This document shows, in pieces, positions 1 to 6,172 of a DNA stretch of 8,644 nt. A model generated the notes under the pieces. It was not told the DNA's origin, made no database searches, and saw only the letters and a list, made by a program, of their open reading frames with translations. How positions within the stretch are numbered: position 1 is the stretch's first letter; each line of letters starts with the position of its first letter. The DNA is from an uncultured Pseudorhodoferax sp. (GTDB lineage: Bacteria > Pseudomonadota > Gammaproteobacteria > Burkholderiales > Burkholderiaceae), in the NCBI GenBank assembly GCA_913776795.1, contig CAJYRH010000534.1, positions 1-8,644 on the forward strand. The letters are read 5' to 3'. Made by a program: the position numbers and the translations under genes.

Positions 1-36
1 CGGTGACTGGAGTTCAGACGTGTGCTCTTCCGATCT
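1..36 (+). other. Illumina TruSeq adapter remnant (artefact)
   Basis: Bases 3-36 match, without mismatch as I recall it, the 34-base Illumina TruSeq index/read-2 adapter, which begins GTGACTGGAGTTCAGACGTG and ends CTCTTCCGATCT. Bases 1-2 (CG) would be the end of the index or a stray call. Read through, this DNA gives the well-known contaminant peptides MCSSDL and MLFRS on the plus strand and a C-terminal EIGRAHV on the minus strand. No gene, start codon or promoter should be called here. The contig end is therefore an assembly artefact, and real DNA begins at about base 37. Confidence 0.97.
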
Positions 37-37
37 C

Positions 38-664
38 AACGACGGCCGCTGCGACCGCCAGGGCCGCTTCTGGGCCGGCACCATGTGCCTGGACATGGGC
101 GCCGCGGTCCGCGCCGGCGCCTGGTACCGCTTCGGCCACGGCGACACGGCCCTGCCCGCGCAGCTGACGGACTTCATCGTGCCCAACGGCCTGGCTTTCA
201 GCCCCGATGGCCGCACCATGTACCTGTCGGACTCGCACCCCCAGGTGCAGAGCATCTGGACCTTCGACTACGACCCGGCCAGCGGTACGCCATCGAACCG
301 CCGCCTGTTCGTCGACATGCATCCGCTGCCCGGCCGCCCCGACGGCGCCGCCATGGACGTGGACGGCTGCTACTGGATCTGCGGCAACGACGCCGGCCTC
401 GTGCACCGCTTCACGCCCGAGGGCCGGCTGGACCGCTCGCTGGCGGTGCCGGTGAAGAAGCCCGCCATGTGCGCCTTCGGCGGCCCGCGCCTGGACACCT
501 TGTACGTGACCTCGATCCGGCCCGCCGGCGATCTGTCGGACCAGCCGCTGGCCGGCGGCGTGTTCGCCCTGACGCCAGGTACCCAGGGTCTGGCAGAACC
601 CCTGTTCGCAGACCGACCCGTTCCTTCCCCCGCCAACCCACCCACCCCTAGGAGACAAGCATGA
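38..664 (+). CDS. SMP-30/gluconolactonase-family lactonase, 5'-truncated
   Basis: This is the C-terminal part, about 208 residues, of a calcium- or zinc-dependent six-bladed beta-propeller lactonase. Members are usually about 290-300 residues, so roughly the first 85, including the N-terminal metal-binding Glu, are missing. Family hallmarks are the first genomic residues NDGRCDRQGRFWAGTM, then PNGLAFSPDGRTMYLSDS, whose Asn (codon 185-187) matches the second metal ligand, and GRPDGAAMDVDG, whose Asp (codon 341-343) matches the catalytic/metal Asp. Such enzymes open aldono- or aldarolactones to free sugar acids in the cytoplasm. An apparent ATG at 20 lies inside adapter sequence and is not a real start. 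The frame ends in TGA overlapping the next gene's ATG (ATGA). The last 17 or so residues, Pro-rich after PLFA, run past the usual family end and cover the next gene's Shine-Dalgarno. The family is certain; the lactone substrate is not known. Confidence 0.9.
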   Translation, partial: NDGRCDRQGRFWAGTMCLDMGAAVRAGAWYRFGHGDTALPAQLTDFIVPNGLAFSPDGRTMYLSDSHPQVQSIWTFDYDPASGTPSNRRLFVDMHPLPGRPDGAAMDVDGCYWICGNDAGLVHRFTPEGRLDRSLAVPVKKPAMCAFGGPRLDTLYVTSIRPAGDLSDQPLAGGVFALTPGTQGLAEPLFADRPVPSPANPPTPRRQA

Positions 665-1641
665 CCCACCGCAGAACCCTGCTGGCCACCGCAGCCGCGG
701 CCCTGGCCCTGACGACCGGCCTCACGGCCCACGCCCAGACCGTCCTCAAGGCCTCGGACGTGCACCCCGCCGGCTACCCCAACGTGGTGGCCATCGAGAA
801 CCTGGGCAAGAAGCTGGAGGCCGCCACCAACGGCAGGTACAAGCTGCAGATGTTCCCCGGCGGCGTGCTGGGCGGCGAGAAGGAGGTGATCGAGCAGGCC
901 CAGGTCGGCGCGATCCAGATCGCCCGCATTTCCCTTGGCCCGCTGGGCCCCGTGGTCCCCGATGTGAACGTGTTCAACATGCCCTTCGTGTTCCGCAACG
1001 AAGCCCACATGCGCGCCGTGATCGACGGCCCCGTCGGCAAGGAACTGCTGGACAAGATCACCAACAGCCCGGCCCGCCTGGTGGCCCTGGGCTGGATGGA
1101 CAGCGGCTCGCGCAACCTGTACACGAAGAACGCGGTGAAGACGCCGGCCGACCTCAAGGGCCAGAAGATCCGCGTGATGGGCAACCCGCTGTTCGTGGAC
1201 ACCATGAACGCCATGGGCGGCAACGGCATCACCATGAACCACAACGACACCTTCAGCGCGCTGCAGACCGGCGTGGTGGACGGTGCCGAGAACAACCCGC
1301 CGACCTTCTTCACGGCCAACCACTACACCGCCGGGCCGAAGTTCTACTCGCAGACCACCCACCTGATCATTCCCGAGATCTTCGTCATGTCCAAGGTCAC
1401 CTGGAACAAGATGAGCAAGGAGGACCAGGACCTGCTCATGAAGTTCTCGCGCGAGGCGCAGATGGAGCAGCGCGCGCTGTGGGACAAGAGCGTGGCCGAC
1501 TACACCGCCAAGCTGAAGGCCTCGGGCATCACCTTCGTCGACGTGGACAAGAAGCCCTTCTACGACGCCACGGCCCCGGTGCGCGCCAAGTACGGCGCGC
1601 AGTACGCCGAGCTGATCAAGCGCATCGAGGCCGTGCAGTAA
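661..1641 (+). CDS. TRAP transporter substrate-binding protein, DctP family
   Basis: This is the periplasmic receptor of a TRAP transporter, which hands an organic acid to the membrane subunits encoded just downstream. It has 326 residues, normal for the family. Residues 1-25 form a Sec signal peptide: RR at 4-5, an Ala/Leu-rich core, and likely cleavage at AHA|QT. The mature protein shows the DctP pattern: MFPGGVLGGEKEVIEQ (64-79), FNMPFVFRN (105-113), SGSRNLYT with Arg151, GQKIRVMG with Arg171, the Arg that normally salt-bridges the ligand carboxylate, and GVVDGAENN (204-212). AGGAG at 650-654 lies 6 bases before the ATG, which fixes the start. The sequence resembles, from memory, Burkholderiales binding proteins crystallised with D-glucuronate or D-galacturonate, so a sugar-acid ligand is likely. 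That is inference. A hairpin follows the stop and may keep its transcript more abundant than that of the permease. Confidence 0.95.
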   Translation: MTHRRTLLATAAAALALTTGLTAHAQTVLKASDVHPAGYPNVVAIENLGKKLEAATNGRYKLQMFPGGVLGGEKEVIEQAQVGAIQIARISLGPLGPVVPDVNVFNMPFVFRNEAHMRAVIDGPVGKELLDKITNSPARLVALGWMDSGSRNLYTKNAVKTPADLKGQKIRVMGNPLFVDTMNAMGGNGITMNHNDTFSALQTGVVDGAENNPPTFFTANHYTAGPKFYSQTTHLIIPEIFVMSKVTWNKMSKEDQDLLMKFSREAQMEQRALWDKSVADYTAKLKASGITFVDVDKKPFYDATAPVRAKYGAQYAELIKRIEAVQ

Positions 1642-1654
1642 GCCCACAGCGCGA

Positions 1655-1682
1655 GGGCGGCACAGCCAAGCCGGTGCCGCCC
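1655..1682 (+). promoter_or_regulatory. Intercistronic hairpin between binding-protein and permease genes
   Basis: GGGCGGCAC (1655-1663) and GTGCCGCCC (1674-1682) are perfect 9-base inverted repeats around a 10-base loop, in the 81-base gap between the TRAP binding-protein stop and the DctQ-type start. No T-run follows, so it is not a classical intrinsic terminator. A stem here could shield the upstream message from 3' exonucleases or partly attenuate read-through. Either would raise binding protein over permease, as is usual in transport operons. The repeat is seen directly; the function is inferred. Confidence 0.55.
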
Positions 1683-1722
1683 GCTCCGTCCCACGAGGCC
1701 GCCAAGGCCTTCAGGAACCAGC

Positions 1723-2259
1723 ATGAAAGAAAACCTCCTGCGCGGCCTCGACGCCTTCTACCTGTTGTGCATCTGGATCTCCGGCCTGGCCATCGCGGCC
1801 ATGTCGCTGATCATCCCCTGGGGCGTGTACGCCCGCTACGTGCTGGGCACGGGATCGAGCTGGCCCGAGCCCGTGGCCGTGCTGCTCATGGTCACCTTCA
1901 CCTTCTTCGGCGCAGCCGCCGGCTACCGGGCCGGCGCCCACATCGCGGTCGGCATGCTGGTGGACCGTCTGCCGGGCGCGCTGCAGGGCCTGCTGGCGCG
2001 CCTGGTGGACCTGCTGATGATGGGCGTGTGCCTGTTCGTCATCGTGTGGGGCTTCAAGCTCTGCATGGAGACCATGGGCCAGAGCCTCGCGGACCTGCCC
2101 TGGATGCCCGTGGGCATCACCTACCTGCCGCTGCCGCTGGGCAGCGTGGCCACGCTGGTGTTCGTGCTGGAAAAAGCCCTGCTGGGCTCCCAGGCGCACC
2201 GCGCCGTGGTGCGTTTCGACCATGAAGAAGAAGCGGCCGGCGCCGCGGAGGCCGTGTGA
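1723..2259 (+). CDS. TRAP transporter small permease subunit, DctQ family
   Basis: This is the small inner-membrane subunit of the TRAP transporter, which pairs with the DctM-type channel subunit and helps dock the loaded binding protein. At 178 residues it is normal length. Four hydrophobic segments fit the family: about 12-34, 50-70, 91-112 and 130-152. The typical loop after helix 1, ARYVLGTGSSWPEP (37-50), with Arg38-Tyr39 and a Trp-x-Glu, is present, as is the GYRAGAHIAV segment with His73. The tail is charged, HEEEAAGAAEAV, and cytoplasmic. AGGA at 1713-1716 sits 6 bases before the ATG. Its TGA stop shares one base with the ATG of the next gene, suggesting translational coupling of the two membrane subunits. 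Confidence 0.94.
   Translation: MKENLLRGLDAFYLLCIWISGLAIAAMSLIIPWGVYARYVLGTGSSWPEPVAVLLMVTFTFFGAAAGYRAGAHIAVGMLVDRLPGALQGLLARLVDLLMMGVCLFVIVWGFKLCMETMGQSLADLPWMPVGITYLPLPLGSVATLVFVLEKALLGSQAHRAVVRFDHEEEAAGAAEAV
2247..2251 (+). promoter_or_regulatory. Shine-Dalgarno that selects the DctM start
   Basis: GGAGG lies 7 bases before ATG 2259 but only 4 before the in-frame GTG at 2256. The spacing favours the ATG, giving a one-base TGATG overlap with the DctQ stop. The GTG start would add a single Met. Confidence 0.6.
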
Positions 2260-3542
2260 TGGACATGCTCGTGCTGCTTGGCAGCTTCGTCGTACTCATG
2301 CTGATCGGCTTTCCGGTCGCCTACGCGCTGGGCCTGGCGGCCTTGGTCGGCGCCTGGTGGATCGAACTGCCGCTGGACGCCGTGATGATCCAGATCGCCA
2401 ACGGCGTCAACAAGTTCTCGCTGCTGGCCATCCCCTGCTTCGTGCTGGCCGGCGCCATCATGGCCGAGGGCGGCATGGCGCGGCGGCTGGTGGCCTTCGC
2501 CAGCGTGCTCGTGGGGTTCGTGCGTGGCGGACTGTCGCTGGTCAACATCCTGGCCTCGACCTTCTTCGGCGCGATCTCTGGCTCCTCGGTGGCCGACACC
2601 GCCTCCATCGGCTCGGTGCTGATCCCCGAGATGGAGAAGAAGGGCTACCCGCGCGCCTTCGCCACGGCCGTCACCTGCAGCGGCTCGGTGCAGGCCATCC
2701 TGATCCCGCCCAGCCACAACGCCGTCATCTACTCGATGGCCGCGGGCGGCTCGGTCTCGGTCGCTGCGTTGTTCATGGCGGGCGTGCTGCCCGGGCTGCT
2801 GCTGGGGCTGACGCTGTCGGCGTACTGCCTGTACGCGGCGCGCAAGAACAACTTCCCCAAGGGCCGCGCGATTCCCATGCGCGAGGCGCTCAAGATCTGC
2901 GTGGAAGCGCTGTGGGGCCTGATGACCATGGTCATCATCCTGGGCGGCATCCTGTCGGGCGTGTTCACCGCCACCGAGTCGGCTTCCATCGCCGTCATCT
3001 GGGCCTTCTTCGTCACCATGTTCGTCTACCGCGACTACAAGTGGCGCGATCTGCCCAAGCTGATGCACCGCACCGTCAAGACGGTCTGCATCGTCATGAT
3101 CCTGATCGGCTTCGCGGCGTCCTTCGGCTACATCATGACGCTGATGCAGATCCCGCTGAAGATCACCACGGCCTTCACCACGCTGAGCGACAGCCCGGTC
3201 GTGATCCTGCTGCTCATCAACGTGCTGCTGCTGGCCTTGGGCACGCTGATGGACATGGCGCCGCTGATCCTGATCCTCACGCCCATCCTGCTGCCCGTGG
3301 TCAAGGCCCTGGGCATCGACCCGGTGCACTTCGGCATGATCATGATGGTCAACCTGGGCATCGGCCTGATCACCCCGCCCGTGGGGGCGGTGCTGTTCGT
3401 CGGCAGTGCGGTGGCGGGGCTCAAGATCGAGACCGTGGTGAAGGCCATGGCGCCGTTCTTCGTGCTGCTGCTCATCGTGCTGATGCTGGTGACCTACGTG
3501 CCCGCGATCTCGCTGTGGCTGCCCCGCTTCATGGGGATCTGA
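2259..3542 (+). CDS. TRAP transporter large permease subunit, DctM family
   Basis: This is the large inner-membrane subunit that moves substrate across the membrane, driven by the sodium gradient. It has 427 residues and about 11-12 hydrophobic segments, as expected. The two inverted halves of the elevator fold carry their signature hairpins: FFGAISGSSVADTASIG (102-118) followed by IPPSH (149-153) in the first half, and GTLMDMAPLILILTP (328-342) followed by NLGIGLITPPVG (365-376) in the second. FTATESAS (236-243) lies between them. These are the regions expected to form the sodium and substrate sites. The protein starts within the DctQ stop codon, and the next gene begins 4 bases after its own stop, so it sits in the middle of one transcript. 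It appears intact. Substrate cannot be told from this subunit. Confidence 0.96.
   Translation: MDMLVLLGSFVVLMLIGFPVAYALGLAALVGAWWIELPLDAVMIQIANGVNKFSLLAIPCFVLAGAIMAEGGMARRLVAFASVLVGFVRGGLSLVNILASTFFGAISGSSVADTASIGSVLIPEMEKKGYPRAFATAVTCSGSVQAILIPPSHNAVIYSMAAGGSVSVAALFMAGVLPGLLLGLTLSAYCLYAARKNNFPKGRAIPMREALKICVEALWGLMTMVIILGGILSGVFTATESASIAVIWAFFVTMFVYRDYKWRDLPKLMHRTVKTVCIVMILIGFAASFGYIMTLMQIPLKITTAFTTLSDSPVVILLLINVLLLALGTLMDMAPLILILTPILLPVVKALGIDPVHFGMIMMVNLGIGLITPPVGAVLFVGSAVAGLKIETVVKAMAPFFVLLLIVLMLVTYVPAISLWLPRFMGI
3533..3537 (+). promoter_or_regulatory. Shine-Dalgarno supporting a TTG start
   Basis: GGGGA lies 9 bases before TTG 3547, inside the last codons of the DctM gene. There is no in-frame ATG until about residue 111 of the next protein. 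The only nearby rival is GTG 3568, which would remove seven residues at the start of the first beta strand, so TTG is preferred. Confidence 0.5.
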
Positions 3543-3546
3543 CATC

Positions 3547-4563
3547 TTGTCGTCCGCTCTGCCCCTGGTGCTGGTGACGCACCCGCGCGACCGGCTGGCC
3601 AGCTACTTCGGCGACGAGGCGCTGGCGCGGCTGGGCCGCATCGCCCAGGTGCGGCTGAACCAGGGCGAGGACGACCTCGCCGGCCCGGCGCTGGTGCAGG
3701 CCGCGCAGGGCTGCGCGGTCGTGATCGCCTACCGCCAGACGCCCGTGGACGCGGCCGCGTTCGCGGCGCTGCCGGCCCTGCAGGCCGTCGTGCGCTGCGC
3801 AGTGGACATCCGCACCATCGACGTGGCGGCCGCCAGCGCCCAGGGCGTGCTGGTCACGCAGGCCAGCGCGGGGTTCATGGCCTCGGTGTCGGAATGGATC
3901 GTCGGCGCCATGGTCGGCCTGGCGCGCCACATCCCCGCGGCCGACGCGCAATACAAGGCCGGCGCGCAGCCCACGCCGCGCATGGGCCGCGAGCTGCGCG
4001 GCGCCTGCCTGGGCGTGGTCGGCTACGGCCAGATCGCGCGCTACCTGTGCCCGATCGCGCGTGCGCTGGGCATGCGCGTGCTCGTGAACGACCCGTTCGC
4101 ACAGGTGGAGGGCGAAGGCCTGGCGCAGGTCGACCTGCCCACCCTGCTGGCGCAGGCCGACCACGTGGTCTGCCTGGCGCCTGCGCTGCCGGCGACCGAG
4201 AACCTCATGGACGCTGCCGCCTTCGCCGCCATGCGGCCCGGCAGCTTCTTCGTCAATGCCAGCCGCGGCAACCTGGTCGACGAGGCGGCGCTGCTGCAGG
4301 CGCTGGACAGCGGCCACCTGGCCGGCGCCGCGCTGGACGTGGGCCGCGCGCCCGACCAGATGCCCTCGCCCGCGCTCGCGCGGCATCCACGCGTGCTGGC
4401 CACGCCGCACATCGGCGGGCTCACGCCGCCCGCCATCGAACACCAGGCGCTGGAAACCGTGGCGCAGACCGCCGAGATCCTGCAGGGCCGCATCCCCGCG
4501 GGCGCGGTCAATGCGCCGCAGGCCGCGCGGCTGCGTGCCGCCAGCGCCGGAGCCGGCACATGA
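3547..4563 (+). CDS. D-2-hydroxyacid dehydrogenase-family oxidoreductase, atypical active site
   Basis: This is a cytoplasmic NAD(P)-linked enzyme of the D-isomer 2-hydroxyacid dehydrogenase family, 338 residues, normal length. The nucleotide-binding segment LGVVGYGQIARYL (155-167) has a GxGxxA variant of the dinucleotide motif, with acidic Asp182 at the end of the next strand, which favours NAD. The family signature FFVNASRGNLVDEAAL (234-249) holds the catalytic Arg240, and TPHIGG has the catalytic His288. The usual third residue, Glu in DVFxxEP, is absent: the segment reads LDVGRAPDQMP (263-273), with Pro269 near the expected place and Asp270 next to it. It starts at TTG 4 bases after DctM and overlaps the amidohydrolase by ATGA. 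It may reduce or oxidise a 2-keto/2-hydroxy acid intermediate of the same pathway. The family is secure, the substrate unknown, and activity needs proof given the missing Glu. Confidence 0.9.
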   Translation: MSSALPLVLVTHPRDRLASYFGDEALARLGRIAQVRLNQGEDDLAGPALVQAAQGCAVVIAYRQTPVDAAAFAALPALQAVVRCAVDIRTIDVAAASAQGVLVTQASAGFMASVSEWIVGAMVGLARHIPAADAQYKAGAQPTPRMGRELRGACLGVVGYGQIARYLCPIARALGMRVLVNDPFAQVEGEGLAQVDLPTLLAQADHVVCLAPALPATENLMDAAAFAAMRPGSFFVNASRGNLVDEAALLQALDSGHLAGAALDVGRAPDQMPSPALARHPRVLATPHIGGLTPPAIEHQALETVAQTAEILQGRIPAGAVNAPQAARLRAASAGAGT

Positions 4564-5375
4564 TCGCCGGCGCCTGCGACTGCCACATGCACGTCTGCGA
4601 AGACGGCTGGCCGCTCGCGCCCACCGCCCTGGCGCAGCCCCCGCACGCCCCGCTGGCCGCCTACCGCGCGGTGCAGCAGGCGCTGGGCCTGGCCCGTGTC
4701 GTCATCGTGCAGCCCACGGCCTACGGCCTGGACAACCGCTGCACGCTGCAGGCCCTGGCCGCCTGCGGCGAAGCGGGCCGCGCCGTGGTGGCCGTCGACC
4801 CCGAGGTGCCCGAGGACGAACTGCAGCGCATGCACGCCGCCGGCGTGCGGGGCGTGCGCTTCCAGATGCTGCCCGGCGGCGCCCTGCCCTGGGAGGCCCT
4901 GGCGCCCGTGGCCGCGCGCATCGCGCCGCTGGGCTGGCACATCAACCTGCAGATGGACGGCGCGCAGTTCCCCGAACGCGAAGAGCAGCTGGCACGGCTG
5001 CCGGTGCCGCTGGTGATCGACCACAACGGCAAATTCCTGCAGCCGCCGGCCGTCGACGCCCCCGAAGTGCGGGCCCTGCGGCGCCTGCTAGATGGCGGGC
5101 GCTGCTGGATCAAGCTGTCCGCGCCGTACGAGACCTCGCGCAGCGGCCCGCCAGACTATGCCGACGTCTCGGCCCTGGCACGCGTCTTCGCGCGCCAGCA
5201 TGCCGAGCGCTGCCTGTGGGCCAGCAACTGGCCGCACCTGGGCCGCACGCCGCAGCCCGACGCCGCCGCCCTTTTGGCGCTGCTGCACGACTGGGCTGGC
5301 GACGCCCAGGTGGCGGCGCGCATCCTGGCCGACAACCCGCAGCAGCTCTACGGCTTCGCGCCAGCCGCGTCCTGA
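4560..5375 (+). CDS. Amidohydrolase (COG3618), LigI / D-galactarolactone isomerase-like
   Basis: This is a TIM-barrel amidohydrolase-2 family protein of 271 residues acting on lactones in the cytoplasm. It follows 2-pyrone-4,6-dicarboxylate lactonase LigI motif by motif: CDCHMHV (6-12) with His9 and His11; LARVVIVQPTAYGLDNR (44-60); GVRGVRF (95-101); LGWHINLQ (124-131) with His127; VIDHNGK (152-158) with His155; WIKLSAPYETS (183-193) with Lys185; LWASNWPH (219-226); and the C-terminal DNPQQLYGF. At the last barrel strand LigI has Asp, its general base, whereas this protein has Asn223. As I recall, D-galactarolactone isomerase of Agrobacterium has Asn there and rearranges lactones instead of hydrolysing them. 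An isomerase, or a different lactone chemistry, is therefore plausible. It starts at an ATGA overlap with GGAG at 4549-4552. A plain lactonase remains possible. Confidence 0.88.
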   Translation: MIAGACDCHMHVCEDGWPLAPTALAQPPHAPLAAYRAVQQALGLARVVIVQPTAYGLDNRCTLQALAACGEAGRAVVAVDPEVPEDELQRMHAAGVRGVRFQMLPGGALPWEALAPVAARIAPLGWHINLQMDGAQFPEREEQLARLPVPLVIDHNGKFLQPPAVDAPEVRALRRLLDGGRCWIKLSAPYETSRSGPPDYADVSALARVFARQHAERCLWASNWPHLGRTPQPDAAALLALLHDWAGDAQVAARILADNPQQLYGFAPAAS

Positions 5376-5393
5376 AGCCCATTCCAACCGACC

Positions 5394-5399
5394 AAGGAG
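5394..5399 (+). promoter_or_regulatory. Strong Shine-Dalgarno before the SDR gene
   Basis: AAGGAG lies 8 bases before ATG 5408, in the 32-base gap after the amidohydrolase. It is the best ribosome-binding site in the cluster, so the dehydrogenase can be translated independently of its upstream neighbours. Confidence 0.7.
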
Positions 5400-5407
5400 A
5401 ACCCTCG

Positions 5408-6172
5408 ATGCAAGACCTGCAAGGAAAGGCCGCCCTCGTGACCGGTGCCAGCACCGGCATCGGCGCGGCCGTGGCCGAGGCGCTCGGTGCGCACGGCGTG
5501 CACGTGGCCGTGCACTACAACCAGTCGCGCGATGCGGCCGAGGCGGTGGTCGGCCGCATCCAGGCGGCCGGCGGCCGGGCCGTGGCGCTGCGCGCCGACG
5601 TGCGCGACACGGCGGCCATCCAGGCCTGCGTGGCCGAGGCCACGCAGGCGCTCGGCGCCATCGACATCCTCGTCAACAACGCCGGCAGCCTGGTGCAGCG
5701 CGCGCCCATCGCCGAGTTCACCGACGCGCTGTTCGACGAGGTGCTGCACGTCAACGCGCTGTCGGCCCTGGCTTTCTGCCGCGCCGTCGTGCCGCTGATG
5801 CGCCAGGCCGGCCGCGGCGGCAGCATCATCAACGTGACCTCGGTGGCTGCACGCAATGGCGGCGGCCCCGGCGCCTACCTCTACGCCGGCTCCAAGGGCT
5901 TCGTCAGCACGGCCACGCGCGGCCTGGCCAAGGAGCTGGTGCCCGACCGCATCCGCGTCAACGCGGTGGCGCCGGGCGTGATCGCCACCCCGTTCCAGGA
6001 CCGCTTCTCCACCGCCCAGATGCTGGAGAACTTCCGCGCCAGCATCCCCATGGGCCGGCTCGGCACGGCCGAGGAATGCGTGGGCGCGTTCCTGTACCTC
6101 GCCTCCGAACAACTCTCGGGCTACGTGACCGGCCAGATCCTGGAAGTCAACGGCGGCCAGTACATGCCGTGA
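5408..6172 (+). CDS. SDR-family NAD(P)-dependent oxidoreductase
   Basis: This is a classical short-chain dehydrogenase of 254 residues, typical for a cytoplasmic, usually tetrameric enzyme. The Rossmann motif TGASTGIG is at 12-19 and NNAG at 90-93. The full catalytic tetrad can be read: Asn116, Ser145, Tyr159 and Lys163 in YAGSK, followed by VAPGVIATPF (187-196). The C-terminal GYVTGQILEVNGG (238-250) is the usual family ending. HYNQSRDAA after the second strand lacks the acidic residue of NAD-specific forms, so NADP is possible. In this cassette it is a good candidate for oxidising a sugar or sugar acid to a lactone or keto acid, as uronate, L-fucose and related dehydrogenases do. FabG-like names would fit by similarity, but the context argues against fatty acid synthesis. 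Its TGA shares one base with the next ATG. Confidence 0.93.
   Translation: MQDLQGKAALVTGASTGIGAAVAEALGAHGVHVAVHYNQSRDAAEAVVGRIQAAGGRAVALRADVRDTAAIQACVAEATQALGAIDILVNNAGSLVQRAPIAEFTDALFDEVLHVNALSALAFCRAVVPLMRQAGRGGSIINVTSVAARNGGGPGAYLYAGSKGFVSTATRGLAKELVPDRIRVNAVAPGVIATPFQDRFSTAQMLENFRASIPMGRLGTAEECVGAFLYLASEQLSGYVTGQILEVNGGQYMP

Noticed and set aside
20..37. ATG start at base 20 for the lactonase
   Set aside because: It lies within the Illumina adapter, and the peptide MCSSDL is a known artefact.
2121..3545. Minus-strand open frame of 474 codons opposite the DctQ/DctM genes
   Set aside because: The composition is Asp/His/Gln/Arg repeats typical of antisense readings of a hydrophobic G+C-rich gene. 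The plus strand encodes clear TRAP subunits.
4256..5375. Plus-strand frame leading upstream from the SDR gene as one 638-residue protein
   Set aside because: The region before 5408 is Arg/Ala-rich shadow of the dehydrogenase and amidohydrolase genes. A strong Shine-Dalgarno and the SDR N-terminus place the start at 5408.
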